Of a stretch of DNA of 64,000 bases, positions 17,699-26,340 are shown in pieces. Source of the DNA: Candidatus Paceibacterota bacterium. GTDB taxonomy: Bacteria > Verrucomicrobiota > Verrucomicrobiia > Limisphaerales > UBA8199. The position numbers and the translations under genes are program-made. The notes beneath the pieces are model-generated. The model had not been told where the DNA came from. It searched no databases and saw nothing but the letters and a program-made list of their open reading frames with translations. The stretch is taken from positions 69,222 through 133,221 of the forward strand of contig DAOTCE010000012.1 in assembly GCA_035452965.1 (NCBI GenBank), given 5' to 3'. How positions within the stretch are numbered: position 1 is the stretch's first letter; each line of letters starts with the position of its first letter.

Positions 17699-18751
17699 AT
17701 GAAGCCTCCAAATTCAGTTATCTTGGCCTTTGGGTTAAGGGTCTTGTCCCTTCTCGTCGCCTTGTTGCTTCTGGGAGGCTGCCGCACCGCGCCACCAGAG
17801 GCAGCTCTGCACCGATTTGAATTCCGCCACCCGGCGATGGGCACGCTCTTCACCATCACGCTCTATGCCCCGGACGCGGCCAGCGCCGAAGCCGGTGCGC
17901 ACGCGGCTTTCAAGCGCGTTGATGTGCTCGAAGACATCATGAGCGATTACCAGGCCGACAGCGAACTGAACCGCCTCCGGGACCAGCCGTATGGCAGGCC
18001 GGTGCCGGTCAGCGCGGAGTTGTTCGATGTGCTCCAGCGCGGCCTGAAGATCGCCAGGCTTTCGGGCGGCGCGGTTGACCCCACCATCGGCCCTTACGTC
18101 CGATTGTGGCGGTTCGCCCGCAAGCGGCACGTGCTGCCTGCGCCGGAGGAAATCACCGTGGCCCGCGCGGCGGTGGGGTGGCAGAAGTTGCGGTTGGACC
18201 CGCGCGCGCGGACGGTCACGCTGCTCGCGCCAAACATGCGGTTGGACCTGGGCAGCATCGGCAAGGGCTACGCCGCCGACCAGGCGCTGCGACTGCTGAA
18301 GGACGGGGGCATAGACCGGGCTCTGGTCGCGGCCAGCGGTGACATCGCCATCGGCAAACCGCCCCCGGGTCAGCGCGGCTGGAGGATCGCCATTGCTCCA
18401 TTTGAGGGAGCCACCAATAGCCTCCCGCGCACCCTGCTGCTGCGCAATGCCGGTATCTCGACCTCGGGCGACACCGAGCAGTTCATCGTGATCAATGGCA
18501 CGCGCTACTCGCACATCGTGGACCCGGCGACGGGCCTGGGCCTGACGCATCGCATTCAAGCAACCGTGATCGGCCCCGACGCCACCACGACCGATTGCCT
18601 CGACACCGCCGTGAGCCTCCTGGGCGTGGAGCGCGGCCTCAAGCTGATAGAATCCTGGCCGCGCACTTCGGCGTTGATTGTGGTCAAGGAGGACAGCCAA
18701 ACCAGCCACTTCGCCTCGCGCCAGTTCCCCGAGTCACTTCCAGTCAGGTAA
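17699..18751 (+). CDS. apbE: FAD:protein FMN transferase (ApbE family lipoprotein)
   Basis: 350 residues from ATG 17699; the N-terminal hydrophobic stretch ends in a lipobox 'LLLLGGC', so it is probably lipid-anchored in the periplasm. The ApbE fold is shown by 'HPAMGTLFTITLYA', 'VDPTIGPYVRLW', 'LDLGSIGKGYAADQAL' and the C-terminal 'GISTSGDTEQF' and 'HIVDPATG' (Mg and FAD site). It covalently attaches FMN to Thr residues of exported flavoproteins such as Nqr/Rnf subunits; no partner flavoprotein is visible nearby. It is followed ~100 bp later by the TlpA-like gene on the same strand. Confidence 0.92.
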   Translation: MKPPNSVILAFGLRVLSLLVALLLLGGCRTAPPEAALHRFEFRHPAMGTLFTITLYAPDAASAEAGAHAAFKRVDVLEDIMSDYQADSELNRLRDQPYGRPVPVSAELFDVLQRGLKIARLSGGAVDPTIGPYVRLWRFARKRHVLPAPEEITVARAAVGWQKLRLDPRARTVTLLAPNMRLDLGSIGKGYAADQALRLLKDGGIDRALVAASGDIAIGKPPPGQRGWRIAIAPFEGATNSLPRTLLLRNAGISTSGDTEQFIVINGTRYSHIVDPATGLGLTHRIQATVIGPDATTTDCLDTAVSLLGVERGLKLIESWPRTSALIVVKEDSQTSHFASRQFPESLPVR

Positions 18752-18848
18752 GGACCTCTCGCCGGACGGTCCGTAGTGGAGCGGAAGCGCGCGCCGCGTT
18801 TCCGTGCCCCCGTTTGACGGCAGCTCGTTGTGGTTTATCTTGCGTCGC

Positions 18849-19427
18849 ATGAACGTTTCTTCGGCATGCAACAGGCACGCATTGATTCTGGCGTTTCTGG
18901 TCGCGCTGGGAACCGTCGCCCTGACCGCGGCACCGCCCCCAGCCGGGCAGCAGCCCAAGGAACCGCCGGCCGTGCTGGCGCCCGAGCTGGTCGGCGGCTC
19001 GTGGCTTAACCTTCCTCCAGGCACCAAGCTCACGCTGGCTGCCCGCAGGGGCAAAGTGACCATCGTCCACTTCTGGACCTACGGCTGCATCAACTGCCGC
19101 CGCAACCTTCCGTTCTATGCCACCTGGCAGAAGCGTTATGCTGCCAGGGGCGTGCTGGTGATCGGCATCCACAGCCCCGAGACTACTGGTGAAGCCAAGC
19201 TGGAAAACGTGACCAGGAAGGTGAAGGAGTTCGGCATCACCTACCCGGTGCTGGTGGATTCAGAGCGTCAGAACTGGAACCGCTGGGGCCAGCGCGTCTG
19301 GCCTGCCATCTGCCTCGTGGATAAGCAGGGCCGCGCCCGTTACGGTTGGGAGGGTGAACTCGAATACAAGGGTGCCGGCGGCGCCGGCAGGATGAGCCAA
19401 CACATCGAGGCACTTCTTAAGGAATAA
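18849..19427 (+). CDS. TlpA/DipZ-like periplasmic thioredoxin
   Basis: 192 residues from ATG 18849, giving a signal peptide ('LILAFLVALGTVALTAAP'). The thioredoxin-like domain has 'KVTIVHFWTYGCINCRRNLP', with redox pair CINC, and the cis-Pro region 'WPAICLVDKQGRARY'. The 'FWTYGCINCRR' motif is the form seen in the C-terminal domain of DipZ/NHL-associated thioredoxins rather than DsbA. Likely a periplasmic thiol-disulfide reductant or peroxidatic protein. It is convergent with the giant Ig protein, with only 4 bp between their stop codons. Confidence 0.9.
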   Translation: MNVSSACNRHALILAFLVALGTVALTAAPPPAGQQPKEPPAVLAPELVGGSWLNLPPGTKLTLAARRGKVTIVHFWTYGCINCRRNLPFYATWQKRYAARGVLVIGIHSPETTGEAKLENVTRKVKEFGITYPVLVDSERQNWNRWGQRVWPAICLVDKQGRARYGWEGELEYKGAGGAGRMSQHIEALLKE

Positions 19428-19431
19428 GCCC

Positions 19432-22400
19432 TCATTCAACCCTGATGCGATAGAACCGGCTTCGGCCGGGCGGGCTGGTGTCCTCTATCAGGATGGGTGC
19501 GCCCACCCCTGCCTGCCGGGATAACTCGAGCCAGGCCGAGTCAGTGAGATTGGTTTTGTATTCCACGACGTAGATAGCGCCGTCCACCGTCGGAAAGCTG
19601 AAGCCCACCGCGCTGGTCGTTCCGGCCGTGGCAGTCAGTCTGGGCGGTGGCGCGTACAGGGCTCGCACCCGGTAGAACCTTCGCATGCCAGCTGCGCTGC
19701 TGTCCGTAACGACCTCCAATCCGCCGGCGCCGAAGCGCCGCTCCAAATCAATCCACGCGCCAGTGATCACGCTGTCCCTGTATTCGACGATGTAAAGGAC
19801 CCCAGCGATGCTCTGGAAGCTGAAGTGGAATCCGCCGCCCGCCACATCGAGCGACTCCAACTGCGGCTGCGGAACTGCCACCGTCACCACGGCTACGGCG
19901 CTGGTGGCGGCGCCGAAGTCATTCAGCGCCACGAACTGGTAGTTGCCGGCGTCCGCAGGCAGCACGTTGGTCAGTGCGAGCCAGGCGTTGGTTTGCCCCG
20001 CCAAAGGCGCGCTGGTGCGATACCACTGATAGCGCAAAGGCAGCCCACCAACGGCCAGTGCGTTGAATACGGCGCTTTGTCCGGCCACGATTGTGCGGCC
20101 CAGCGGCGGCCGGGCAATACGCGGCGGGATCGGCGGCGCGGTGGGGTCGGGCACCAGGCCAAGGCTGAGGGTGCCGCCCGCGTCCAGCGCCAGCACGTTG
20201 GTTGCATACGGTGGAACCGGCAGTTGGGCATAGTTGGTCAACCCCCAACCCACGAGGGTTCGATCTGCCCGAATGGCCAGGCTGTGCGTGGAGCCAGCGG
20301 AGATGGCCAGCAGATTGGTGGCGTCGGCGGGCGGCGGGCCGTAGTACGGCGCGCGGGCTTGGTCGTTGGTGATGATGATGCCAGCGGCGGAGCCATCGGC
20401 CCGCAGGGCGAGCGACTGGCTCCCGCCGGCGGCAATGGCCACAACGTTTGCCGCGTTGCTCAGGGCAGCAGCCTGGCCGTTGTTGTTCCGTCCCCACCCT
20501 ACCACTATGCCATCGGCACGCAGCGCGAGGCTGTGGCTATCACCTGCGGCGATGGCGATGACATTAGTGGCGGCGGGCGGCACGTTCGTTTGGCCGTAAG
20601 AGTTGCCGCCCCAGGCAATGACCGTGCCGTCGTCGCGCAGGGCAAGCTGATGGGTTCCTCCGGCGGCGATTGCCACGATGTTGCTATTGGTGAGAGCCGG
20701 CGGCAACGACGGCGTGGTGGTGCCATACCAATGCACAACATTGCCGTCCAATCGCAACGCCAGATTGTTATCCGCCTTTAGTGGCCCCGGCCCGCCGCTC
20801 GAAATGGCGACGATGTCCACGGCATTGGAGGGGACCGCGCCGACGCCGCCCCAGCCCACCAGGGCGCCGTCCGCCCGCAAGGCCAGGCAAGGATAAGGGA
20901 CGGTGCAAAGTCCCGCCGCGATGGCAATCACGTTGGTCGCCGATGGTGGAATCGCCACCGAAATCCCCTGGCCCGGGCCCCGGTTGTTCACGCCCCAGAG
21001 GAGGACGGGAGAAACCACCAGCGTGACGTTAGTGCTGAAGACACCCCCGACCGCGTTGCTGACGGCGGCGCAGTAGCTCCCGCTCAAACCGGCGTTTACG
21101 TTGGTCAAAGTGAGCGAGAAGGCGGTCGCCCCAGCCAGGTTGGTGCCGTTCCGTTGCCACTGGCACGACATTGGTTCCGAGCCCTTGGCAGCCACCGTGA
21201 AAGAAACGGTTTGCCCGACGGACGCGACTTGCGAGACGGCCTGCGTTGTGATCGTCGGGACAGCGGGCAAAACAGTGAGCGTGGCGACGGAACTGGTGAT
21301 TGCGCCGTAGATGTTGGTGATGACCACGTCGTAATCGCCGGCACTGGTAGATTGGACATTGGTCAGAGAGATGGAGGAGCCTGTTTTCCCGAGCAGTTCG
21401 CCCTGGTTGAAGCGCCACTGATAGGAGAGCGCCGCCAGACCGGATGCACTTACACTGAAGCTGACGTTGGTCCCCGCCTGCAGAGTCCGGCTCCCTGGCT
21501 GGACGGAGATGATCGGCGGGCCGATGACAGTGAGGGTAGCGACCGAGCTGGTCGCCGCGCCGAGCAGGTTCGTGACCACGACGCGATAGTCGCCGACATC
21601 CTGAACACCGATTCCTGAGATCGCCACTGTAGGAGTGGAGACGCCGGCGATTCGCCCCTCGTCGGCCAGATCCACTCCGTTCTTCTGCCACCGGTAGGCC
21701 AACGGCTCGTCTCCCACCGCAGCCGCCGTGAACACGGCGTTGCTGAACACTATGGCGCTTTGGCTAAACGGCGGCACGACAATCCAGGGCGCGTGCTGCC
21801 GTTCGTAAGCGCCCAGGTCCACAGCCCCGCCCACCACGCGCGGCGCACCTTCCACATCCCGGCTGCCCGTTACAAACGCATTGTCCCCGGTGTCAATGCA
21901 CGGAGAATTCGTCTCCAGATGGTAATCTCCACCGCCCAGGCTTATGAAAGCCGGCCCGTTGGTAATATTCCCGCTGCCCGCAGGGAGCGGTTCTGTGCAG
22001 CAACTGGTGAAGGTTCCATACCCGGAGAGATAGTTGTTGTGGATGGCGCCGAAATCGTTCGTGTTGTAATAGATAACGCAGTTGGTCGCATTGCAGTGGG
22101 CGGTGCCGCCGCCGATCAAGGCCGAATTGCGAACAATGGTGCAGTTGAGCAGGGTGCTGACATAAGCCCCGCCGCCCTGGCCGCCCGAAGAGGCCTCCCA
22201 GGCGGAGTTGCCGCTCAGGACGCAGTTGACGAGCGCGCCGTTGTAAACGCCGCCCCCATAGGCGCAGCCGGTATTTCCACTGACAATGCAGCCGGACACC
22301 AGCGCACTGGACGATTCGCAGCGGATGCCTCCGCCGCTACTGTCATACAAGCTGCTTTGGTAATGGCCGAGATAGTTACCACCACCGGAAAGGGTAAAGC

Positions 22401-24579
22401 CCGACAGCGTCGAGCCGCTCCCCAGCCACGCGCAGCGGGTGCCATAGTAGTGGTGGTTGGGCGGGACATCCCCGAGGATCGTGGTCACGCGCGGGCCGTT
22501 GAGCGCCACGACCGTCACCTGGTTGGTCATCACCACGCGATTCCACTTCGTGCCGCCGACGACGCGTCCGCCGGTCTGGTAAACGCCATTGGTGACGACC
22601 ACCCAGTCATGAGGAATGCCGGCATCGATCGCATCCTGAATGGCGGTCGCGGCGGTCGCCCAGGTGGTGTAAGGCGGCGCGGGCGTGGGATTGGCGGCAT
22701 TCACATAGCGCACCGTCGCAAGCGTCAGGTTTGCGACCGCGCTGCTGGCGGTGCCGAGCGTGTTGCTGACCACGAGCGTGTAGCCGCCCACGTCGTTGGA
22801 CTGCACGTTCTGGATCACTAACGTTGGCGTGGTCGCGCCGGTGATCCGCCCGTCATCGGACAGCGGGACGCCGCCGAGATGCCATTGGTAATACAGGGGC
22901 CCGGTTCCCGCGCCGGCCGCCGCGAAGGTGGCGGCATGGGTCAACAAGACGCGCTGGTCCGTGGGCTGGGTCGTGATGCGAGGGTCGGTGATTACGCTCA
23001 GCGTGGCTGCGACGCTGGTCACGGTTCCGTAACTGTTGGTCACCACCACCCGGTAGTCGCCGGAGTCATTCGTCTGAAGGCCGGAAATGGTGAGCTGGGC
23101 GGTGTCCGCCCCGGTTACGCGGGTAGTGTTCACCAGGTTCGTTCCGTCCTTCTGCCACTGGTAGATCAGCGGCAACTTGCCGACGGCAGTCACTTGGAAT
23201 GAAACCGGCTGCCCGACGAGCACTTCGCCGCCGCTCGGCTGCTGGGTGATTTCCGGACGCACAGCGCACTTGCCGGCGTAGCTGGCGCGATAGATGGACC
23301 GCATATCGCTTTCCGAGAGCGCGCGGCTGTAAACGGCCAGCTCGTCAATCAATCCGTTAAATGGCGCCGAGCCCGACCAGTTGGCGTAGTTGCCAATGCC
23401 CACGCCCGGGTGGAGCTGGGCATCCAAATCCCGGAACGGGCGGAGGCTGGTCGCGGCCTGGGCCGCCAGCGCGCCGTTGGTAAATATCATCAGGCTGCCG
23501 GCGTCCGCCTCGAACACCGCGCCGACATGATACCACTTCCCCATGGCCAGCGGCACGGAGTCAAGGCTCTGGCCGCACGGCGGGGTCTGCGCGGCGTCTT
23601 CAATGTGGAACTGGAGACTGCCAGCCGGTGTGACAGCAAGGTAGTAGGGGTCGTAACAGGAACGGTCGTCCGAACGAATCAGGATCACTGCGCCCGGCGC
23701 GCCGGCGTTTGCCGCCGGATAGGCGGTGATATTGATCCAGCCCTCGATGCTGAACGAGTTGGTGAACTTGAGATTGTCGGCGTCGCTGAGACTGATCATG
23801 TCAACTCCGCCCTGGAAGTTGGAAGCCTCCCCCACCATTCCCGGGCCGGGGCCAAAGCGGGTGGGTGCCCCGACGTAGTTTCCATCCACGTAATCGGTGG
23901 TGTTCGCCCCTTTCCACCAACTTACGATGCCCTCCGGGGCTTCGACGCACACCGGCAGCAACACGTTGAGCAGGGCATTGGAGCTAAGGGTCGCGCCATA
24001 GGCGTTGGACACCAACACGGAATACAAACCGGCATCGCTAGTTTGCAGGCCCGACAGCACCAGCGTCGTGCTGGTGGCCGCCGGAATATCCACGCCATCC
24101 TTCTTCCACTGGTAGCCCAATGGCGGCGTGCCCATGGCGGTTACCTCAAAGGACGCAGATAGTGCCGCGACCCCGTCCTGAGTCTGAGGCTGCTGCAAAA
24201 TGACAGGCGGCAGCACGACGGTCAGCGTGGCCACCTCGCTGGTGACCATGCCGTGCCGGTTGGAGACTGTGACCCAGTAAGAGCCGGCGTCGGCGGCCAG
24301 GGTGTTTGAGATGATTAGCTGTGGAGCGGCTGCCCCTTGGGTGTGAATGCCATCATCGGCCACGGGGAAGCCATTGTGATACCAGGCATACGCGAGCGGC
24401 GCCTGTCCTGCGGCAAGCACGCTGAAGAGGGCGATCGACCCTTGCACAACGGATTGGCCCTGCGGTTGGGCCGAAATGACGGGGGCCGACTGGGCGCAAA
24501 CGTGGCGAGGCAGTGCCACCGCCAGCGATACCAGCAGTATCGCCATGCCATACGGGAAGAGGGGCCGCATGCGTGTCAT
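19432..24579 (-). CDS. Giant secreted Ig/LamG/beta-helix/RCC1 mosaic protein
   Basis: 1,715 residues from ATG 24579, which starts a signal peptide ('GMAILLVSLAVALP'). In order: two Ig-like domains ('PPVILQQPQTQDGVAA'), a LamG/concanavalin-like domain ('FSIEGWINITAYP'), further Ig-like domains, a right-handed beta-helix of the pectin-lyase type ('ATAIQDAIDAGIPHDWVVV', 'GGGIRCESSSALVSGC'), three more Ig-like domains, about six RCC1-like repeats ('VIAIAAGDSHSLALRADG'), an Ig-like domain and two C-terminal modules ending 'RFYRIRVE'. Each Ig unit repeats 'ITTQP...VSN.LG..SS.ATLTV'. Probably a surface adhesin or carbohydrate-binding scaffold; no catalytic residues are evident. Confidence 0.9.
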   Translation of the reverse strand: MTRMRPLFPYGMAILLVSLAVALPRHVCAQSAPVISAQPQGQSVVQGSIALFSVLAAGQAPLAYAWYHNGFPVADDGIHTQGAAAPQLIISNTLAADAGSYWVTVSNRHGMVTSEVATLTVVLPPVILQQPQTQDGVAALSASFEVTAMGTPPLGYQWKKDGVDIPAATSTTLVLSGLQTSDAGLYSVLVSNAYGATLSSNALLNVLLPVCVEAPEGIVSWWKGANTTDYVDGNYVGAPTRFGPGPGMVGEASNFQGGVDMISLSDADNLKFTNSFSIEGWINITAYPAANAGAPGAVILIRSDDRSCYDPYYLAVTPAGSLQFHIEDAAQTPPCGQSLDSVPLAMGKWYHVGAVFEADAGSLMIFTNGALAAQAATSLRPFRDLDAQLHPGVGIGNYANWSGSAPFNGLIDELAVYSRALSESDMRSIYRASYAGKCAVRPEITQQPSGGEVLVGQPVSFQVTAVGKLPLIYQWQKDGTNLVNTTRVTGADTAQLTISGLQTNDSGDYRVVVTNSYGTVTSVAATLSVITDPRITTQPTDQRVLLTHAATFAAAGAGTGPLYYQWHLGGVPLSDDGRITGATTPTLVIQNVQSNDVGGYTLVVSNTLGTASSAVANLTLATVRYVNAANPTPAPPYTTWATAATAIQDAIDAGIPHDWVVVTNGVYQTGGRVVGGTKWNRVVMTNQVTVVALNGPRVTTILGDVPPNHHYYGTRCAWLGSGSTLSGFTLSGGGNYLGHYQSSLYDSSGGGIRCESSSALVSGCIVSGNTGCAYGGGVYNGALVNCVLSGNSAWEASSGGQGGGAYVSTLLNCTIVRNSALIGGGTAHCNATNCVIYYNTNDFGAIHNNYLSGYGTFTSCCTEPLPAGSGNITNGPAFISLGGGDYHLETNSPCIDTGDNAFVTGSRDVEGAPRVVGGAVDLGAYERQHAPWIVVPPFSQSAIVFSNAVFTAAAVGDEPLAYRWQKNGVDLADEGRIAGVSTPTVAISGIGVQDVGDYRVVVTNLLGAATSSVATLTVIGPPIISVQPGSRTLQAGTNVSFSVSASGLAALSYQWRFNQGELLGKTGSSISLTNVQSTSAGDYDVVITNIYGAITSSVATLTVLPAVPTITTQAVSQVASVGQTVSFTVAAKGSEPMSCQWQRNGTNLAGATAFSLTLTNVNAGLSGSYCAAVSNAVGGVFSTNVTLVVSPVLLWGVNNRGPGQGISVAIPPSATNVIAIAAGLCTVPYPCLALRADGALVGWGGVGAVPSNAVDIVAISSGGPGPLKADNNLALRLDGNVVHWYGTTTPSLPPALTNSNIVAIAAGGTHQLALRDDGTVIAWGGNSYGQTNVPPAATNVIAIAAGDSHSLALRADGIVVGWGRNNNGQAAALSNAANVVAIAAGGSQSLALRADGSAAGIIITNDQARAPYYGPPPADATNLLAISAGSTHSLAIRADRTLVGWGLTNYAQLPVPPYATNVLALDAGGTLSLGLVPDPTAPPIPPRIARPPLGRTIVAGQSAVFNALAVGGLPLRYQWYRTSAPLAGQTNAWLALTNVLPADAGNYQFVALNDFGAATSAVAVVTVAVPQPQLESLDVAGGGFHFSFQSIAGVLYIVEYRDSVITGAWIDLERRFGAGGLEVVTDSSAAGMRRFYRVRALYAPPPRLTATAGTTSAVGFSFPTVDGAIYVVEYKTNLTDSAWLELSRQAGVGAPILIEDTSPPGRSRFYRIRVE

Positions 24580-25294
24580 ACTTGTCCCCTTGGCTGCGCA
24601 TCCCGGCACAACGACATCGCGCTTTTGCACATTCACCGGACTATGACCGCCAATACCAAGACGCGTCAAGCTACTTGCGGCCCTTCAGCAGTGCGTTGGC
24701 GCAGCTTGGCACCACCACCATCAAGTGCTGCAGTAGCGTTCATCCCGGTTGTTGTGGGTGTCTGTTTTTGTTCGTCAAGGCTTCCGTTTATGGAAGAGGT
24801 TGATTCGCCCGAAAATCAGTGTAAGTACAATCGTTACAGTGAGTTGCATCCATCGGAGCGGGGAAAATGCCAATTGTGGGTGCAAATGAGTATAAATCGA
24901 GTAATGGCAGCGCGTTGCGCTGGAATCTGCGGAAAGTGTCAAGTGTGTATCCACGGTGTGGAGACGGTGAGGATACTGCGAGGATACGGTGAGGCTCCCT
25001 TGGGGCCGGGGCGTGGTTCCAGGATGCATCAGAATGAATCGCTCGGTTCTCGGCTAAAGTCATGCCCCGTTGAAGGCGCATTGGCGCCTAGAAATCGCCT
25101 AAATGGCACCGGTCCAATTGGAGGCGGAAAGTCCCCGCCTTGGGCCGGAAGCCGACACCCGCAACAGCAGGAACTCGTCACGGCCCGGTTGAATCCGGTT
25201 ACCAGGGAGGAGCGCTCAGTGCCGTGTTGCTCACGACCATGCGGTTCGCGCCTGTGGCGGGTGGGAAGTTGAACGCGAAGTTTGCCTTGCCGCC
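24580..25294. other. Intergenic region with 11-bp repeats
   Basis: About 715 bp between the start of the Ig protein and the end of the SIMPL gene, both leftward. It carries the 11-bp repeat array at 24947-24990; frames open here are not supported as genes. The promoter of the Ig protein gene should lie at its left end. Confidence 0.5.
24947..24990. repeat. Four tandem 11-bp repeats (GAGGATACGGT type)
   Basis: Units GTATCCACGGT, GTGGAGACGGT, GAGGATACTGC and GAGGATACGGT. The reverse complement (ACCGTATCCTC) is the same family as the array at 49302-49345, so this is a dispersed, helically phased intergenic repeat. Confidence 0.75.
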
Positions 25295-26011
25295 TTATTC
25301 CAGGAAGAAGTCCACGGTAGTGACCACGCGGAGGATCTTCTTCTCGGGAGTGGCCGCGTCCCGGTCTTCGATCTGCAGGGCGCCCTGGGTAGCGCGGCGG
25401 ATGCGCCCGACCTTGCTCCTGGAGTCCTGGGCGAATTTCTCCGCCGCGGCCCGGGCATTGGCGGTGGCCTCCCGGATCATGTCGGGCTTGATGTCGTTCA
25501 CCGCGTTGAAGATGAACTCAATCCGGTCTCCGGATTCGTGGCCGGCAAGAGTTACGCCGGCAGCAAGGAGCTTGTCCGAGTCCTGAATTGCCTTTTTGAC
25601 GACGTCCACGTTCGCGCTTCGCACGGACATCGTGACCAGCGCGCGGTAGCGGGCAAGATTGGGCCGATTGGCGTGGATACGTTCATCCTCCCGGTCGGTA
25701 ACCACGGGCAGGCCCAGCGTGATCTCCGTTGGGTCTATGCCGTTGGATTCCAGGTAGGAGAGGACCAGGGCGCGGTTCGTTTCCATGGCGTTCTTGAGCG
25801 CGCCCAAGGTCTCGGCGGCGACGGAGAAGCGGATCGGCCAGATGACGAGCGTGGCCTTAACCTCGCGTTCGGACAGGCCTTTGACGGCCAGGTAACGGTC
25901 GAACTCGCGGCCTTTCTTCACGGCGCGGCCGATCTGTGAGCCGAAGATGGCCAAGCCAATCACCAGTGACAGGCCGAGAACTACGGATGCACGGAGAGTT
26001 ATCATAGGCAA
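25295..26011 (-). CDS. SIMPL domain (DUF541) protein
   Basis: 238 residues. An N-terminal signal anchor ('ASVVLGLSLVIGLAIFGS') precedes the SIMPL domain: 'FDRYLAVKGLSEREVKATLVIWP', given here as 'VKGLSEREVKA', then 'YRALVTMSVRSANVDVVKKA' and the C-terminal 'IREATANARAAAEKFA'. SIMPL/DUF541 proteins (BP26, YggE relatives) are periplasmic and oligomerise; their molecular role is poorly defined, with reports of protection against oxidative stress. The gene is divergent from topB with ~330 bp between, and stands alone on its strand. Confidence 0.88.
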   Translation of the reverse strand: MPMITLRASVVLGLSLVIGLAIFGSQIGRAVKKGREFDRYLAVKGLSEREVKATLVIWPIRFSVAAETLGALKNAMETNRALVLSYLESNGIDPTEITLGLPVVTDREDERIHANRPNLARYRALVTMSVRSANVDVVKKAIQDSDKLLAAGVTLAGHESGDRIEFIFNAVNDIKPDMIREATANARAAAEKFAQDSRSKVGRIRRATQGALQIEDRDAATPEKKILRVVTTVDFFLE

Positions 26012-26340
26012 GGGGATAGAATCAATTCCCGGGCTTGGCCTCGCCGCCTATTCCTGGCGTTTGAACGGATCGGTGCAATTGCACCGGAGTTGGCTGGGCT
26101 GAGCGCATCGTGTGAGCCGGATTATGGCGCATAGGTCAGGGACGATCAAGCTTGCGCGGAAAGGGATTTGCCGGAGGGACAGTTGATCGTTACCACGCAG
26201 CGGCTGGCGGTGCCAGGATGCAATCGGCCGAGGGCGCGCAGGCACGAAAGCTTTGACAGGGAGGAGGGATTAAGCCACTTTCCGGCAACTTGCACGGATT
26301 TGCCACAATTGCGGACCGGGTGTAAGTGTCAACGTAATAT
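26012..26340. other. Divergent promoter region
   Basis: About 330 bp between the leftward SIMPL gene and rightward topB. It must hold both promoters; I could not identify convincing -35/-10 pairs or operators. No open frame is supported. Confidence 0.5.

Noticed and set aside
21760..22821. Rightward open frame of 353 codons inside the giant Ig protein gene
   Set aside because: The opposite strand carries Ig and beta-helix repeats; the frame's Ala/Arg-rich product is not protein-like.
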